Below, in pieces: positions 7,164-16,698 of a stretch of 64,000 bases of DNA; the stretch's first letter is position 1; each line of letters starts with the position of its first letter. The notes under the pieces are model-generated. The model searched no databases. It saw only the letters and a list, made by a program, of their open reading frames with translations, and had not been told where the DNA came from. The position numbers and the translations under genes are program-made. This stretch comes from Campylobacterales bacterium (lineage in GTDB: Bacteria; Campylobacterota; Campylobacteria; Campylobacterales; Sulfurimonadaceae), in contig JAPLGO010000021.1 in assembly GCA_026390115.1 (NCBI GenBank), positions 1 through 64,000 on the forward strand. The letters run 5' to 3'.

Positions 7164-8375
7164 ATGATTAGTTCGCTACGAGGAATGAACGATATTTTAG
7201 AAGAGGATTATGAGAGGTTTACATACTTTATAAACACGGCTACAAAAATAGCTCAAAACTATGGTTTTCATTTTATACAGACGCCTCTTTTAGAAGAAAC
7301 TGCCCTTTTTAAACGCTCTGTCGGTGAGTCTAGCGATATTGTCTCAAAAGAGATGTATCAGTTCATCGACAAGGGTGAGAACGATGTCTGCCTTCGCCCT
7401 GAGGGAACTGCCGGAGTTGTCCGTGCTTTTATTCAGAAAAAGTTAGACAAAGCTGGCGGTATTCACAGATTTTTTTATCATGGGGCAATGTTTCGATATG
7501 AAAGACCGCAAAAAGGTCGTTTGAGACAATTTCATCAGTTCGGCGTTGAGAGCTTCGGGGTGGAGAGCGTTTATGAAGATGCGACCATGATTATGATGGT
7601 AGCTGATATTCTATCAGCATGTGGAATCGGTTACAGACTTCAGCTGAACTCTCTTGGCGACTTAAACTGCATGCCTCTATACAGAGAAAATTTAATCAAT
7701 TTTGTTAAAAATATAGAAGATAAAATTTGCGAAGATTGCGTCAGAAGAGTTGCAACAAACCCTATTCGTGTGCTTGACTGCAAAAATCCGACATGTCAAG
7801 AGTTGTATAAAAACGCTCCAAAACTCATCAATAATTTATGTTCAGGATGTAAAGATGATTTTGATACACTCAAAAAAATTCTTGATAAAAATGGCATCTC
7901 CTATGAGATAAATACAAATCTCGTTCGCGGGCTTGACTACTACTCAAAAACTGCTTTTGAATTTGTAAGTGACGAGATAGGGTCTCAAAGCGCTATTGCA
8001 GGTGGCGGAAGATATGACAGACTCATAGAATTTTTAGACGGTCGCCCTACTCCTGCAGTTGGTTTTGCGATGGGAATTGAGAGACTTATGGAGTTAATCC
8101 AGATGCCGGATTCTAAGCGAGAGGGTTACTACATGGGTGCGATGGATGAAGAGGCTGTGGATTTGGTGATGAGTTTGGCTCAAAAAAAGAGAAAAATAGA
8201 TAAAACAACTATAGATTACAAAGCAAAAAACCTTAAAAATCACCTCAAGGGTGCAGATAAAGTAAATGCGAGATTCTGTTGTGTTATTGGGACAAATGAG
8301 ATGGAAAATCAAACTATTTGGATAAAAAATTTGGAAAACAAAACAGAACAGACGCTATCCATAGAAGAGTTTTGA
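7164..8375 (+). CDS. hisS: Histidyl-tRNA synthetase
   Basis: A class II aminoacyl-tRNA synthetase charging tRNA-His. At 403 aa it is usual for this group. Seen: N-terminal L-R-G-M-N-D-I; motif 2 F-R-Y-E-R-P-Q-K-G-R-L-R-Q-F-H-Q at about 110-125; HisA signature L-V-R-G-L-D-Y-Y-S-K-T-A at about 253-264; A-G-G-G-R-Y-D at about 278-284; and an anticodon-binding C-terminus. The ATG follows an AAGGA-containing leader. speA lies 66 bp downstream on the same strand. Confidence 0.96.
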   Translation: MISSLRGMNDILEEDYERFTYFINTATKIAQNYGFHFIQTPLLEETALFKRSVGESSDIVSKEMYQFIDKGENDVCLRPEGTAGVVRAFIQKKLDKAGGIHRFFYHGAMFRYERPQKGRLRQFHQFGVESFGVESVYEDATMIMMVADILSACGIGYRLQLNSLGDLNCMPLYRENLINFVKNIEDKICEDCVRRVATNPIRVLDCKNPTCQELYKNAPKLINNLCSGCKDDFDTLKKILDKNGISYEINTNLVRGLDYYSKTAFEFVSDEIGSQSAIAGGGRYDRLIEFLDGRPTPAVGFAMGIERLMELIQMPDSKREGYYMGAMDEEAVDLVMSLAQKKRKIDKTTIDYKAKNLKNHLKGADKVNARFCCVIGTNEMENQTIWIKNLENKTEQTLSIEEF

Positions 8376-8397
8376 TTTGAAACAAGAGAGATTAACG

Positions 8398-8445
8398 ATG
8401 AGAGATATTTCATCAGAACTTCATAAAGTAGGAAAATATAAATGA
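8398..8445 (+). other. Possible 15-codon leader ORF upstream of speA
   Basis: ATG at 8398 opens a 15-codon frame (MRDISSELHKVGKYK) whose TGA at 8443-8445 overlaps the speA ATG at 8442 (ATGA). An AGAGAG stretch lies 6-11 nt upstream. The overlap would couple its translation to speA. It could equally be chance in a short intergenic stretch. Confidence 0.3.
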
Positions 8446-10271
8446 ATAATTTTGGTCTTGAAATTTGGTCTAATAACAACTTTATAGTTGAGGATGGGCA
8501 GTTAAAGTTAAACTATAAAAGTATGCCCTCTCTTTTACAAATCATAGAAGAGATTCGCTCGAATGATGTTAGAGGTCCTATTCTTTTGAGGTTTCCGCAT
8601 CTCATCAAAAAACAGATTAAAAGTTTGTACTCATATTTTGATAAGGCGATGACAGAAAATAGTTATGAAGGAAAATTTAGTGCTGTTTTTCCTCTCAAAG
8701 TAAATCAATTTCCAAATGCCGTAGAAGCAATAACATCGCAAGGTGCGCAGTTTAATTATGGTCTTGAAGCCGGTTCTAAAGCAGAACTTATTTTGGCCAT
8801 GAGTAAAACACCGGCCGGTGCGAATATTACCGTCAATGGTTTTAAAGATAAAGAGATGATTACTCTTGGGTTCATCGCAGCGCAAAGCGGACATAACATC
8901 ACTATCACAATAGAAGGTCTTGGTGAACTTGAAACCATTATAGAGGTAGCAAAAGAGTGTAATCTCAAAGTTCCCCATATAGGAATTAGAGTAAGGCTTC
9001 ATAGTGCAGGAAGCGGTATTTGGGCAAAAAGTGGGGGAATGGACGCAAAATTCGGTCTTACATCTACAGAAATAATAGAAGCAATTAAACTACTCCGAGA
9101 AGATAATTTACTCCAGCACCTAAGCATGATTCACTTTCATATCGGTTCTCAAATGTCAGACATAGCACCACTTAAACGCGCTTTGCGTGAAGCCGGAAAC
9201 ATCTATGCCGAACTCAAAAAAATGGGAGCCGAGTCGCTTGACAGCATCAATATTGGAGGTGGTTTGGCAGTTGAATATAATCAGCATACCCACTCAAAAT
9301 CTCGCAACTACTCTGTTGAAGAGTTTTCAAGTAGTGTTGTTTTCTTGCTTAAAGAGATTATGGATGCCAAAAAAGTACAACACCCCAATATATTCACAGA
9401 GTCAGGAAGGTTTATAGTTGCTTCACATGCCGTCTTAATCACTCCTGTTTTGGAGTTATTTACGCAAGATTATCAAGAAAAGCTGATTAATTTTAAAAAG
9501 GTAAATCCACCTCTTATAAATGAGCTTGTTGATCTTAATAAACTCCTCAATAACAAAAATTGTATAGAGTATCTCCATGATGCACTTGACCACATGGAAT
9601 CCATTTTAACTCTTTTTGATTTGGGTTATATTGACCTGCAAGACCGTTCAAATGCCGAAATTTTGGTGCATAATATTATCAAAAAAGCACTCTACCTCAC
9701 CTCTTCAAACCCTACAGATGAGCTTGAAGAGCTGCAAGTGAGACTTCAAGAGCGATATCTTATAAATGCTTCTATATTTCAAAGCTTGCCGGATTATTGG
9801 GGCTTAAATCAACATTTTCCGATTATGCCTCTTCATAATCTAAACTCTGTTCCGCTTCGCGCTGCTTCACTTTGGGATATAACATGTGACAGCGACGGAG
9901 AGATAGGATTTAACCCTGAAAAACCTCTCTATCTCCATGATGTGAATTTAGATGAAGAGGAGTATTATTTAGGATTTTTCAATGTTGGTGCGTATCAAGA
10001 GACGTTAGGCATGAATCATAACCTTTTTACGCATCCTAGCGAATATACAATTCATCTGAATGATACCGGCTATGAGATTACAAATGAGGTAGAGTCAAAA
10101 AATATTTTAGACATTTTAGCGTCTCTCGGGTATGAAAAAAATGAAATTTTAAATAAACTTAAAACAGATTTGAGCAACAGCAAATTTATAACAGAAAAAG
10201 AAAAAGATGATACACTTGCAAAACTTCAGATATTCCTACAGCAAAACGGGTATCTAAGAACTACATATTAG
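8442..10271 (+). CDS. speA: Biosynthetic arginine decarboxylase
   Basis: Converts arginine to agmatine, the first step of the agmatine route to putrescine and spermidine. The 609-aa fold-III PLP enzyme is typical of the SpeA family. It has the PLP lysine in F-P-L-K-V-N-Q at about 84-90, H-F-H-I-G-S-Q at about 229, a glycine-rich phosphate loop G-G-G-L-A-V-E-Y at about 275, and the SpeA C-terminal insertion. It follows hisS closely and precedes cysE by 10 nt, so hisS-speA-cysE is probably one transcript. Confidence 0.94.
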   Translation: MNNFGLEIWSNNNFIVEDGQLKLNYKSMPSLLQIIEEIRSNDVRGPILLRFPHLIKKQIKSLYSYFDKAMTENSYEGKFSAVFPLKVNQFPNAVEAITSQGAQFNYGLEAGSKAELILAMSKTPAGANITVNGFKDKEMITLGFIAAQSGHNITITIEGLGELETIIEVAKECNLKVPHIGIRVRLHSAGSGIWAKSGGMDAKFGLTSTEIIEAIKLLREDNLLQHLSMIHFHIGSQMSDIAPLKRALREAGNIYAELKKMGAESLDSINIGGGLAVEYNQHTHSKSRNYSVEEFSSSVVFLLKEIMDAKKVQHPNIFTESGRFIVASHAVLITPVLELFTQDYQEKLINFKKVNPPLINELVDLNKLLNNKNCIEYLHDALDHMESILTLFDLGYIDLQDRSNAEILVHNIIKKALYLTSSNPTDELEELQVRLQERYLINASIFQSLPDYWGLNQHFPIMPLHNLNSVPLRAASLWDITCDSDGEIGFNPEKPLYLHDVNLDEEEYYLGFFNVGAYQETLGMNHNLFTHPSEYTIHLNDTGYEITNEVESKNILDILASLGYEKNEILNKLKTDLSNSKFITEKEKDDTLAKLQIFLQQNGYLRTTY

Positions 10272-10281
10272 AGGTAATATT

Positions 10282-10983
10282 TTGGGACTTTTTAGTGATA
10301 TAAGAGAAGACTTTTCTAACGCTTACAAAAATGACCCTGCTCTAAATTCATGGGTTGATTTTATTTTCAACTATCCTGGAGTTTGGGCTGTTGCATGGTA
10401 TAGAATTGCTCATAAGTTTCATAATGCCAATTTTAAAAGAGTAGCAAGAATGATTATGGGTCTTAATCAAATTCTTACAAATATAGATATACATCCTGCA
10501 GCTATTATAGGAAGAAGAGTTTTTATTGATCATGGCACAGGTGTTGTTATCGGTGAAACAACCATTGTTGAAGAGGATGTGCTGATTTATCAAGGAGTAA
10601 CTCTTGGCGGAGTCTCTCTCAAACAGGGAAAACGACATCCTACAATTAAAAGGGGTGCGGTTATCGGTGCCGGAGCGAAAGTTCTTGGTAATATTATCAT
10701 AGGCGAATATGCAAAAATCGGTGCGAATTCTGTTGTCGTAAAAGAGGTTCCAGACTGTTCAACGGCGATAGGAATTCCTGCACATGTTATAGCAAAAGGA
10801 AGATGCAAAGACCCGTTTATGCATAATATGCTTCCAGATATTAACAAAGAGATGTTTGAATATCTTCTCAAGAGAGTTGCTGTTTTGGAGCATATTTTGA
10901 TGGAAGATAATAAAAATTTATTAGAGCAAGATTTACAGCTAGAAAACATTTACGAATCATTCATTAAAGCTATGAAAAATTAA
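10282..10983 (+). CDS. cysE: Serine O-acetyltransferase
   Basis: Makes O-acetylserine for cysteine synthesis. The 233-aa protein has an N-terminal helical region, then a left-handed beta-helix of hexapeptide repeats. Seen are D-H-G-T-G-V-V-I-G-E-T (catalytic Asp-His pair and acetyl-CoA site) at about 86-96, R-H-P-T-I-K-R-G-A-V-I-G-A-G-A at about 118-132, and G-I-P-A-H-V-I at about 173-179. It starts at TTG 10282 with AGAGGTAA upstream; no ATG fits. The C-terminal tail of about 50 residues is longer than in short SATs. Confidence 0.93.
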   Translation: MGLFSDIREDFSNAYKNDPALNSWVDFIFNYPGVWAVAWYRIAHKFHNANFKRVARMIMGLNQILTNIDIHPAAIIGRRVFIDHGTGVVIGETTIVEEDVLIYQGVTLGGVSLKQGKRHPTIKRGAVIGAGAKVLGNIIIGEYAKIGANSVVVKEVPDCSTAIGIPAHVIAKGRCKDPFMHNMLPDINKEMFEYLLKRVAVLEHILMEDNKNLLEQDLQLENIYESFIKAMKN

Positions 10984-11012
10984 TTATTTAGGCTTAAATT
11001 ATATTATTTTAG

Positions 11013-11018
11013 TATAAT
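11013..11018 (+). promoter_or_regulatory. -10 box of aspC
   Basis: TATAAT preceded by an AT-rich tract with no clear -35, as is usual for sigma-70 promoters in Campylobacterota. It lies 30 bp before the aspC ATG. Similar AGTATAATGCC cores lie upstream of dapD (61898-61903) and aspC. Confidence 0.5.
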
Positions 11019-11047
11019 GCCGAAAATTTTTCACCTAAAGGGTTTAC

Positions 11048-12217
11048 ATGCTAACAGACCGCATTAACACACTATCTGAATCAATAACAATCGCAATTAG
11101 TACGCTCGCTGGGGAGCTAAAAGCACAAGGCAAGGATATTTTAAGTTTTTCTGCCGGTGAGCCGGATTTTGATACGCCACAGGTTATTAAAGATGCTGCA
11201 ATCAAAGCGATTAACGAAGGTTTTACAAAATACACTGCCGTGGATGGAATTCCAACCCTTAAAGCTGCAATTGCAAATAAGCTTAAAAGAGATAACGGTT
11301 TAACGTATGCTTCAAACCAAATCATCACAAATAATGGTGCAAAGCACTCACTTTTCAATCTCTTTGCTGCAATTATTCAAAAAGGTGATGAAGTCATCAT
11401 TCCTGCTCCATATTGGGTAACTTATCCTGAACTGGTTTTATATTATGGCGGAACTGTTGTAGAAATACAGACAGACGATACAACTGCATTTAAAATAACG
11501 CCTGAACAACTCAAAAATGCACTTACTCCAAAAACTAAGATGCTGGTTTTAACTTCTCCATCCAACCCTACCGGTTCGGTTTACACAAGAGAGGAACTAA
11601 CGGCTATTGGAAGAGTTTTAGAAGGTACAGATGTAATTGTTGCAAGTGACGAGATGTATGAAAAACTTATTTATGACGGCGAATTTACATCAAGTGCTGC
11701 AGTAAGCGAAGATATGTATAAAAGAACCGTAACTATTAACGGTTTGAGCAAATCAGTTGCTATGACCGGATGGAGATTTGGCTACATGGCAGCTCACAAC
11801 ACTGAGCTTATCCAGGCGACTAAAAAACTTCAATCTCAAAGCACTTCAAACATCAACTCCATCACGCAAAAAGCTGCGATTGTAGGTCTTAACGGCGATG
11901 CGGATGCGGATATAGAGATGATGAGAAAAGCGTTTAAAGAGCGTCGCGATGAAGCAGTAAAACTCTTCAATGCAATCGATGGTCTGAGTGTTGTAAAACC
12001 CGACGGTGCATTTTATCTCTTTGTAAATATAAAAGAGGTAAGTAATGATTCTATGGAATTTTGTAAAAATTTACTAGAAAAAACAGGTGTAGCTGTAATT
12101 CCAGGTGTTGGATTTGGAAGCGAAGGGTATTTCAGATTCAGTTTTGCAACTGATATTGAGAGCATTCGTGCAGGAATTAAAAGAATAGAAAATTTCGTAA
12201 AAGAGTTAAAAGCATAA
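11048..12217 (+). CDS. aspC: Aspartate aminotransferase, class I
   Basis: A PLP enzyme moving amino groups between aspartate and 2-oxoglutarate. The 389-aa protein has S-A-G-E-P-D-F-D-T-P near residues 34-43, A-P-Y-W-V-T-Y-P-E at about 120, P-S-N-P-T-G-S-V-Y at about 174, and the PLP lysine motif S-K-S-V-A-M-T-G-W-R-F-G-Y at about 234. It belongs to the Ib subgroup, as in many Campylobacterota. It is monocistronic, with its own -10 and a hairpin behind it. Confidence 0.93.
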   Translation: MLTDRINTLSESITIAISTLAGELKAQGKDILSFSAGEPDFDTPQVIKDAAIKAINEGFTKYTAVDGIPTLKAAIANKLKRDNGLTYASNQIITNNGAKHSLFNLFAAIIQKGDEVIIPAPYWVTYPELVLYYGGTVVEIQTDDTTAFKITPEQLKNALTPKTKMLVLTSPSNPTGSVYTREELTAIGRVLEGTDVIVASDEMYEKLIYDGEFTSSAAVSEDMYKRTVTINGLSKSVAMTGWRFGYMAAHNTELIQATKKLQSQSTSNINSITQKAAIVGLNGDADADIEMMRKAFKERRDEAVKLFNAIDGLSVVKPDGAFYLFVNIKEVSNDSMEFCKNLLEKTGVAVIPGVGFGSEGYFRFSFATDIESIRAGIKRIENFVKELKA

Positions 12218-12224
12218 TTCACTC

Positions 12225-12266
12225 CCACATGCGCGATTAACACTGGGAAAAGTACGCAGCATGTGG
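12225..12266. terminator. Hairpin between convergent aspC and small gene
   Basis: CCACATGC (12225-12232) pairs with GCATGTGG (12259-12266) around a 26-nt loop, between two convergent genes. There is no long T-run, so terminator function is only plausible. Confidence 0.35.
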
Positions 12267-12282
12267 AAAATATTGTAAAAAA

Positions 12283-12486
12283 CTACTTGAGAGCTTTTAA
12301 AGCCTCAATCACTTCATCCAAATTCTCCATTGGAATATGAACTTTCCACTCCGGTCCTTCTGCATTTCCAGCCAAAGAGATACCGATACTAGCTACAGCA
12401 CCACTTTTTTCACCATACGGTTTTTCAAGTTTTATAATAGAAATAACACCTTTTTTTGTTCCACTGAGTTCAATTGTTTTTGACAT
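12283..12486 (-). CDS. Small conserved-looking protein, unknown function
   Basis: A 67-aa protein I do not recognise. It has an alternating hydrophobic pattern suggesting a small beta-sheet (G-V-I-S-I-I-K-L, S-I-G-I-S-L-A-G, W-K-V-H-I-P) followed by a C-terminal amphipathic helix (N-L-D-E-V-I-E-A-L-K-A-L). There is no Cys, signal peptide or membrane segment. It lies 21 bp upstream of lpxD on the same strand, with a good ribosome site (AAGGAA), so it is probably co-transcribed with the lpxD pair. Confidence 0.7.
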   Translation of the reverse strand: MSKTIELSGTKKGVISIIKLEKPYGEKSGAVASIGISLAGNAEGPEWKVHIPMENLDEVIEALKALK

Positions 12487-12507
12487 TTTATATTCCTTAA
12501 TTTTATT

Positions 12508-13458
12508 TTACTGCATGAGTTTAGCTATTTTCGCCTGAAGTTTGAGCCACAATTTATGCTCCATCAAAGGAAAACCTGAAAATGTTAAGCCGCTCTCTTT
12601 AATGCTTTTTGTAACACCGCTTCTCGCCGCCATAGTTGTAAATGGAGCGATGGTGAGATGTCCGGCAGTGGCGCTCTGCCCGCCCATAACAACATTTCTG
12701 CCCATGGTAGTTGAGCCTGATATTCCGGCTTGAGCGACAATAATACTATATTCGCCTATAATAGAGTTATGTCCAATCTGTACAAGATTATCAATATGAA
12801 CACCTTTTTTAATGAGTGTTGTGGCGAATGCAGCTCTATCTATAGTGGTTGAGCTTCCAATCTCGACATCATCTTCGATGACTACATTTCCATTTTGATA
12901 AATCTTTTTATGTTCGCCCATTTTGTTGGTTGCAAATCCGAAGCCATCACCACCGATGGTTGCATTTGCATGAATAATACAATTAGCACCGATTTTACAA
13001 TCTCGATAAACTGTAACGCTTGGATAGATAATGGTGTTATCGCCGATTACGGAGTTTGCACCGATGTAAACATGTGCCATAATAATGCAGTTTTTACCAA
13101 TAATGGCACCATTTGCCAATTCGGCTTTGGATGAAACTTTACTCCCTTCTCCTATCTTGGCAAGCGCAAGTGTTTCATCCTCTATATTGGGTGCAAAATA
13201 TTTTGAGAGCGTTGCCATCTGCCAATAAACTCCATCCACAACCAGAGCAGCGCATCCATCAGGAACAAAGTCTTTTGTAGTTTTGTCAACTATTATTGCA
13301 CCGGCATTTGAGTCTTGTATCTCTTTTATATATTTAGAGTTTGATACAAAAGAGAGTTCAGATTTCGAAGCGTCTTTGAGGGTATTCATGCCACTCACTT
13401 CAAAATTTTCACCAATCAGTTCTGCTCCAATTATTAAAGCTATCTCTTTTAAATCCAT
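12508..13458 (-). CDS. lpxD: UDP-3-O-acylglucosamine N-acyltransferase, copy A
   Basis: LpxD adds the N-linked hydroxyacyl chain to UDP-3-O-acylglucosamine in lipid A synthesis, as a cytoplasmic trimer. The 316-aa protein has an N-terminal uridine-binding domain (about 1-95), then many hexapeptide repeats (about 100-290) including [14 protein letters not shown] (catalytic His region at about 164-177) and [11 protein letters not shown]. It lies 10 bp from a second full-length lpxD, roughly half-identical by eye. Confidence 0.9.
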   Translation of the reverse strand: MDLKEIALIIGAELIGENFEVSGMNTLKDASKSELSFVSNSKYIKEIQDSNAGAIIVDKTTKDFVPDGCAALVVDGVYWQMATLSKYFAPNIEDETLALAKIGEGSKVSSKAELANGAIIGKNCIIMAHVYIGANSVIGDNTIIYPSVTVYRDCKIGANCIIHANATIGGDGFGFATNKMGEHKKIYQNGNVVIEDDVEIGSSTTIDRAAFATTLIKKGVHIDNLVQIGHNSIIGEYSIIVAQAGISGSTTMGRNVVMGGQSATAGHLTIAPFTTMAARSGVTKSIKESGLTFSGFPLMEHKLWLKLQAKIAKLMQ

Positions 13459-13468
13459 AATAAAATCC

Positions 13469-14419
13469 TTAAGAATTTAATTTTGCAATTTTACTTTGTA
13501 AGCGTCTCCACTCACGATGTTCCATCAGCGGATAACCGCTGTAAGTTCCGCCACTCTCTTTGATGCTTTTTGTTACTCCGCTTCGGGCAGTAAAGGTAGA
13601 AAACGGAGCAATATCGAGATGGTCAGAAAATGCACTCTGCCCGCTCACCACACAGTTTCTACCCAGCTTTGTTGAACCGCCAATACCTGTTTGCGCAACA
13701 AAAATAGAGTTCTCTCCAATTTCACAATTATGTGCAATGTGGATAAAATTGTCAAGTTTTGTCCCTCTTTTGATAATAGTAGAGTTAAAAACTGCTCTAT
13801 CTATTGCACAGTTTGCACCAATCTCTACATCATCTTCGATTACAACATTTCCATTTTGATATATCTTCACATGCTCACCCGTAGCTGTATGAGAAAATCC
13901 AAACCCATCTGCACCGATAACAGTGCCTGAATGGATTATGCAGTTCGCTCCAATGCTACAATCACGATAGATTGTAACATTTGGATAGATGGTAGTGTTG
14001 TCTTTTATAGTCACATTTGAACCTACGTAAGCACCGGACATAATGGTTACATGTGAGCCTATTTTCGCGCCATTCTCTACTTTTGCCATAGTATCGATGT
14101 AACTCTCATCTCCAACCTCGGCATGTGAAGATTTGAAATCTATGAGCTTAGGTGCAAAAAGTTTGGTGGCATATGCCATTGAGAGTGAAACATTTTCACA
14201 GATAATGTAAGATGCATTTTTTGGTAAGTATTCTACTAAATCACTAGAAATTAGAAAAGCATTTGAGCCTGAAGAGGATAAATCTGAAGAGTATTTTTTG
14301 CCGACTGCAAAAGTGAGTTCACCGTGGGATGCAAGAGCTAACTCATTCATAGAGTTGAGCTCTAAATCATCACCTGTTAAATCGTAGCCTAGGTGATGTG
14401 CAACTTTGCTAAAAAGCAT
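13469..14419 (-). CDS. lpxD: UDP-3-O-acylglucosamine N-acyltransferase, copy B
   Basis: The second LpxD, also 316 aa, has the same architecture: a substrate-binding N-domain, a beta-helix, [14 protein letters not shown] at about 164-177, and [11 protein letters not shown]. The catalytic His and the [12 protein letters not shown] tail are kept, so both copies may work. It differs from copy A chiefly in the N-domain. It lies 3 bp after ilvH, so it may share the ilvBH transcript. Confidence 0.9.
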   Translation of the reverse strand: MLFSKVAHHLGYDLTGDDLELNSMNELALASHGELTFAVGKKYSSDLSSSGSNAFLISSDLVEYLPKNASYIICENVSLSMAYATKLFAPKLIDFKSSHAEVGDESYIDTMAKVENGAKIGSHVTIMSGAYVGSNVTIKDNTTIYPNVTIYRDCSIGANCIIHSGTVIGADGFGFSHTATGEHVKIYQNGNVVIEDDVEIGANCAIDRAVFNSTIIKRGTKLDNFIHIAHNCEIGENSIFVAQTGIGGSTKLGRNCVVSGQSAFSDHLDIAPFSTFTARSGVTKSIKESGGTYSGYPLMEHREWRRLQSKIAKLNS

Positions 14420-14422
14420 AAA

Positions 14423-14902
14423 TTATCGCTCAAGTGCAACAGCACCGCTTCGAACTATCTCTTTAGGGTTATATTTTTTAATAACTCTTAAAAAGTTTTC
14501 TATTCTAACTGGCTCATCCGCAACCATTGCAATTATTACATTTTCGCCTACATTTACAATTTTGCCGTTATAAGCTGCACAAAGTGTGCTTATATCACTT
14601 AAGTTTTCAGAGAGTGGGAACTTTATAAGAGCCATCTCTTTCTCAACCAAATCGGCATGTTCATACACTCTAAGAACAGGAATAAGCTTATGAAGCTGTT
14701 TTGTAATCTGCTCTATTACTCTCACAGAACCTGAAGTTACGATTGTAAGTCTTGAATATCTGCTCTCAGGAATCGGGGCAACAGTTAAAGATGTGATGTT
14801 GTACCCACGACCGGAAAAAAGGTCGGTAATACGAGATAAAACACTCGCCTCATTGACAACAATAACTGAAATTACTCTTCTTTCGCTATTTTCAGTTATC
14901 AT
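14423..14902 (-). CDS. ilvH: Acetolactate synthase regulatory subunit
   Basis: The small subunit binds valine and stimulates the catalytic subunit. The 159-aa protein has an N-terminal ACT domain (V-I-V-V-N-E-A-S-V-L-S-R-I-T-D-L-F-S-G-R-G-Y-N-I) and a second ACT-like half from about residue 85. It overlaps ilvB by 4 nt, the usual coupled arrangement. Confidence 0.94.
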   Translation of the reverse strand: MITENSERRVISVIVVNEASVLSRITDLFSGRGYNITSLTVAPIPESRYSRLTIVTSGSVRVIEQITKQLHKLIPVLRVYEHADLVEKEMALIKFPLSENLSDISTLCAAYNGKIVNVGENVIIAMVADEPVRIENFLRVIKKYNPKEIVRSGAVALER

Positions 14903-16596
14903 TTTTTCTCCTTTTTCTCTAGTAACATCATATTAAAGAGTGAACCGCCTGATGGAACCATCGGCATAACATTCTCAAATCTCTCAACAAGTACCTCAAT
15001 AAATGCAACAACATTTTTCTCAACCGCATCTTTAAGAGCTGCATCGAACTCCTCTTTTGTATGTACTCTATAACCGATTCCGCCAAAAGCTTCCGAGAGT
15101 TTTACAAAGTCGGGCTGAACGCTCAAATCTGTTTCACTGTGTCGCTTATCGTAAAAAAGTGTCTGCCACTGACGCACCATTCCCAAAAAGTTGTTGTTGA
15201 GAATAATGTTAATTACGGGGAGTTTCTGTTCAACCGCCGTCATCAACTCTTGACAATTCATAAGAATTGAGCCGTCCCCTGTAAAGTTTATACTTATTTT
15301 TTCAGGAGTAGCTGCTTTTACCCCAATGGCTGCAGGAAAGCCAAAGCCCATAGTTCCAAGTCCACCAGAGCTTATCCATTGACGTGGTCTTGTAAATGGA
15401 TAAAACTGTGCAGCCCACATTTGGTGCTGACCAACATCCGTAGAGATATTTGCACTGTCTCCGAGCAACTCCCCTACCCTTTGTATAACCCACTGAGGTT
15501 TAAGCCTATCACTGTCTTCATGAAAGGTTAAAGGGTGTAACTCATCGAAGTTTTTTATGTTACTTCTCCAAGTTTTATACTTGTCTGCATCAATTAAATC
15601 AGATAAGCCAAGCATCTCTAACACAACATTTTTAATATCGCCAACAATCGGAAAATCTGCATTTACAAGCTTAGAGATGCTTGCAGGGTCTATATCAACA
15701 TGGATAACTCCAGCATTTTTTGCAAATTCGGATAGTTTTCCTGTTACCCTGTCATCAAATCTCGCCCCAAGCCCGATAACTAAATCTGTCTCGCTCATAG
15801 CCATATTTGCGGCATAAGAACCATGCATACCTAGCATAGAAATAAGAAGATCATCATCGTATGAAAGAGTGCCTCTCGCCATAAATGTCTCAACCGCAGG
15901 AATTCCGGTTTTGTGAACCAACTCTCTTACTTCATACGCAGCATTGGAATTTATAATACCGCCGCCAAGATAAAAGAGAGGTCTTCTTGCTTTTGCTATT
16001 GCTTCCATCGCTTTTTTTATCTGACGCGTGTTTCCTTTTACATTTGGTTTATAGGTCTCTAAATTTATTTCAATATCGTAGTTAAACTCTTCTATTTGGG
16101 CTGTAACATCTTTTGGAATATCGACATGAACAGGACCTGGACGACCTGAAGCTGCTATATAAAAAGCCTCTTTTAAAACGCGCGGCAAATCTTTTGCATC
16201 CGTTACAAGGTAGTTATGTTTTGTACATGAACGGCTGATTCCGACTGCATCAATCTCTTGAAATGCATCCGTGCCGATAAGGCTCATAGGAACCTGTCCG
16301 CTAATGACAACCAAAGGAATAGAGTCCATGTAAGCATCTGCTAAACCTGTTACTGCATTTGTAAAACCCGGTCCACTTGTAATGAGAGCAACACCCACTT
16401 TTCCGCTTGCTTTGGCATAACCCTCGGCAGCATGAACAGAAGCCTGCTCGTGGCGATTTAAGATATGGTGAAATTTATTTTGTTTGTATATTTCATCATA
16501 TACATTCATAATTGCCCCGCCAGGGTAACCGAATATTGTGTCAACACCCTCGGCAATTAAAGCTTCTATGACCATCTGTGCACCACTAATTTGCAT
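14899..16596 (-). CDS. ilvB: Acetolactate synthase catalytic subunit
   Basis: A thiamine-diphosphate enzyme condensing pyruvate to acetolactate, the first common step of branched-chain amino acid synthesis. The 565-aa protein has the three expected domains: G-Y-P-G-G-A-I-M-N with catalytic Glu in R-H-E-Q-A-S-V-H-A-A-E-G-Y-A at about 49-62; an FAD-binding middle; and ThDP motif G-D-G-S-I-L-M-N-C-Q-E-L with closing N-N near residues 445-475. A -10-like TATAAT lies on the minus strand at 16639-16644. Confidence 0.95.
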   Translation of the reverse strand: MQISGAQMVIEALIAEGVDTIFGYPGGAIMNVYDEIYKQNKFHHILNRHEQASVHAAEGYAKASGKVGVALITSGPGFTNAVTGLADAYMDSIPLVVISGQVPMSLIGTDAFQEIDAVGISRSCTKHNYLVTDAKDLPRVLKEAFYIAASGRPGPVHVDIPKDVTAQIEEFNYDIEINLETYKPNVKGNTRQIKKAMEAIAKARRPLFYLGGGIINSNAAYEVRELVHKTGIPAVETFMARGTLSYDDDLLISMLGMHGSYAANMAMSETDLVIGLGARFDDRVTGKLSEFAKNAGVIHVDIDPASISKLVNADFPIVGDIKNVVLEMLGLSDLIDADKYKTWRSNIKNFDELHPLTFHEDSDRLKPQWVIQRVGELLGDSANISTDVGQHQMWAAQFYPFTRPRQWISSGGLGTMGFGFPAAIGVKAATPEKISINFTGDGSILMNCQELMTAVEQKLPVINIILNNNFLGMVRQWQTLFYDKRHSETDLSVQPDFVKLSEAFGGIGYRVHTKEEFDAALKDAVEKNVVAFIEVLVERFENVMPMVPSGGSLFNMMLLEKKEKK

Positions 16597-16698
16597 GAAA
16601 AGTCTCCTCTAATTATTTATAATTTTAAAAATTCGCTTATTATAGGTAAAGAGAGCTATATTTGAGGTTAAAACTGGATGTAATTTATAACTTAAAAA

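Noticed and set aside
15302-15493. Minus-strand frame inside ilvB
   Set aside because: Same strand but wrong frame within acetolactate synthase; no ribosome site.
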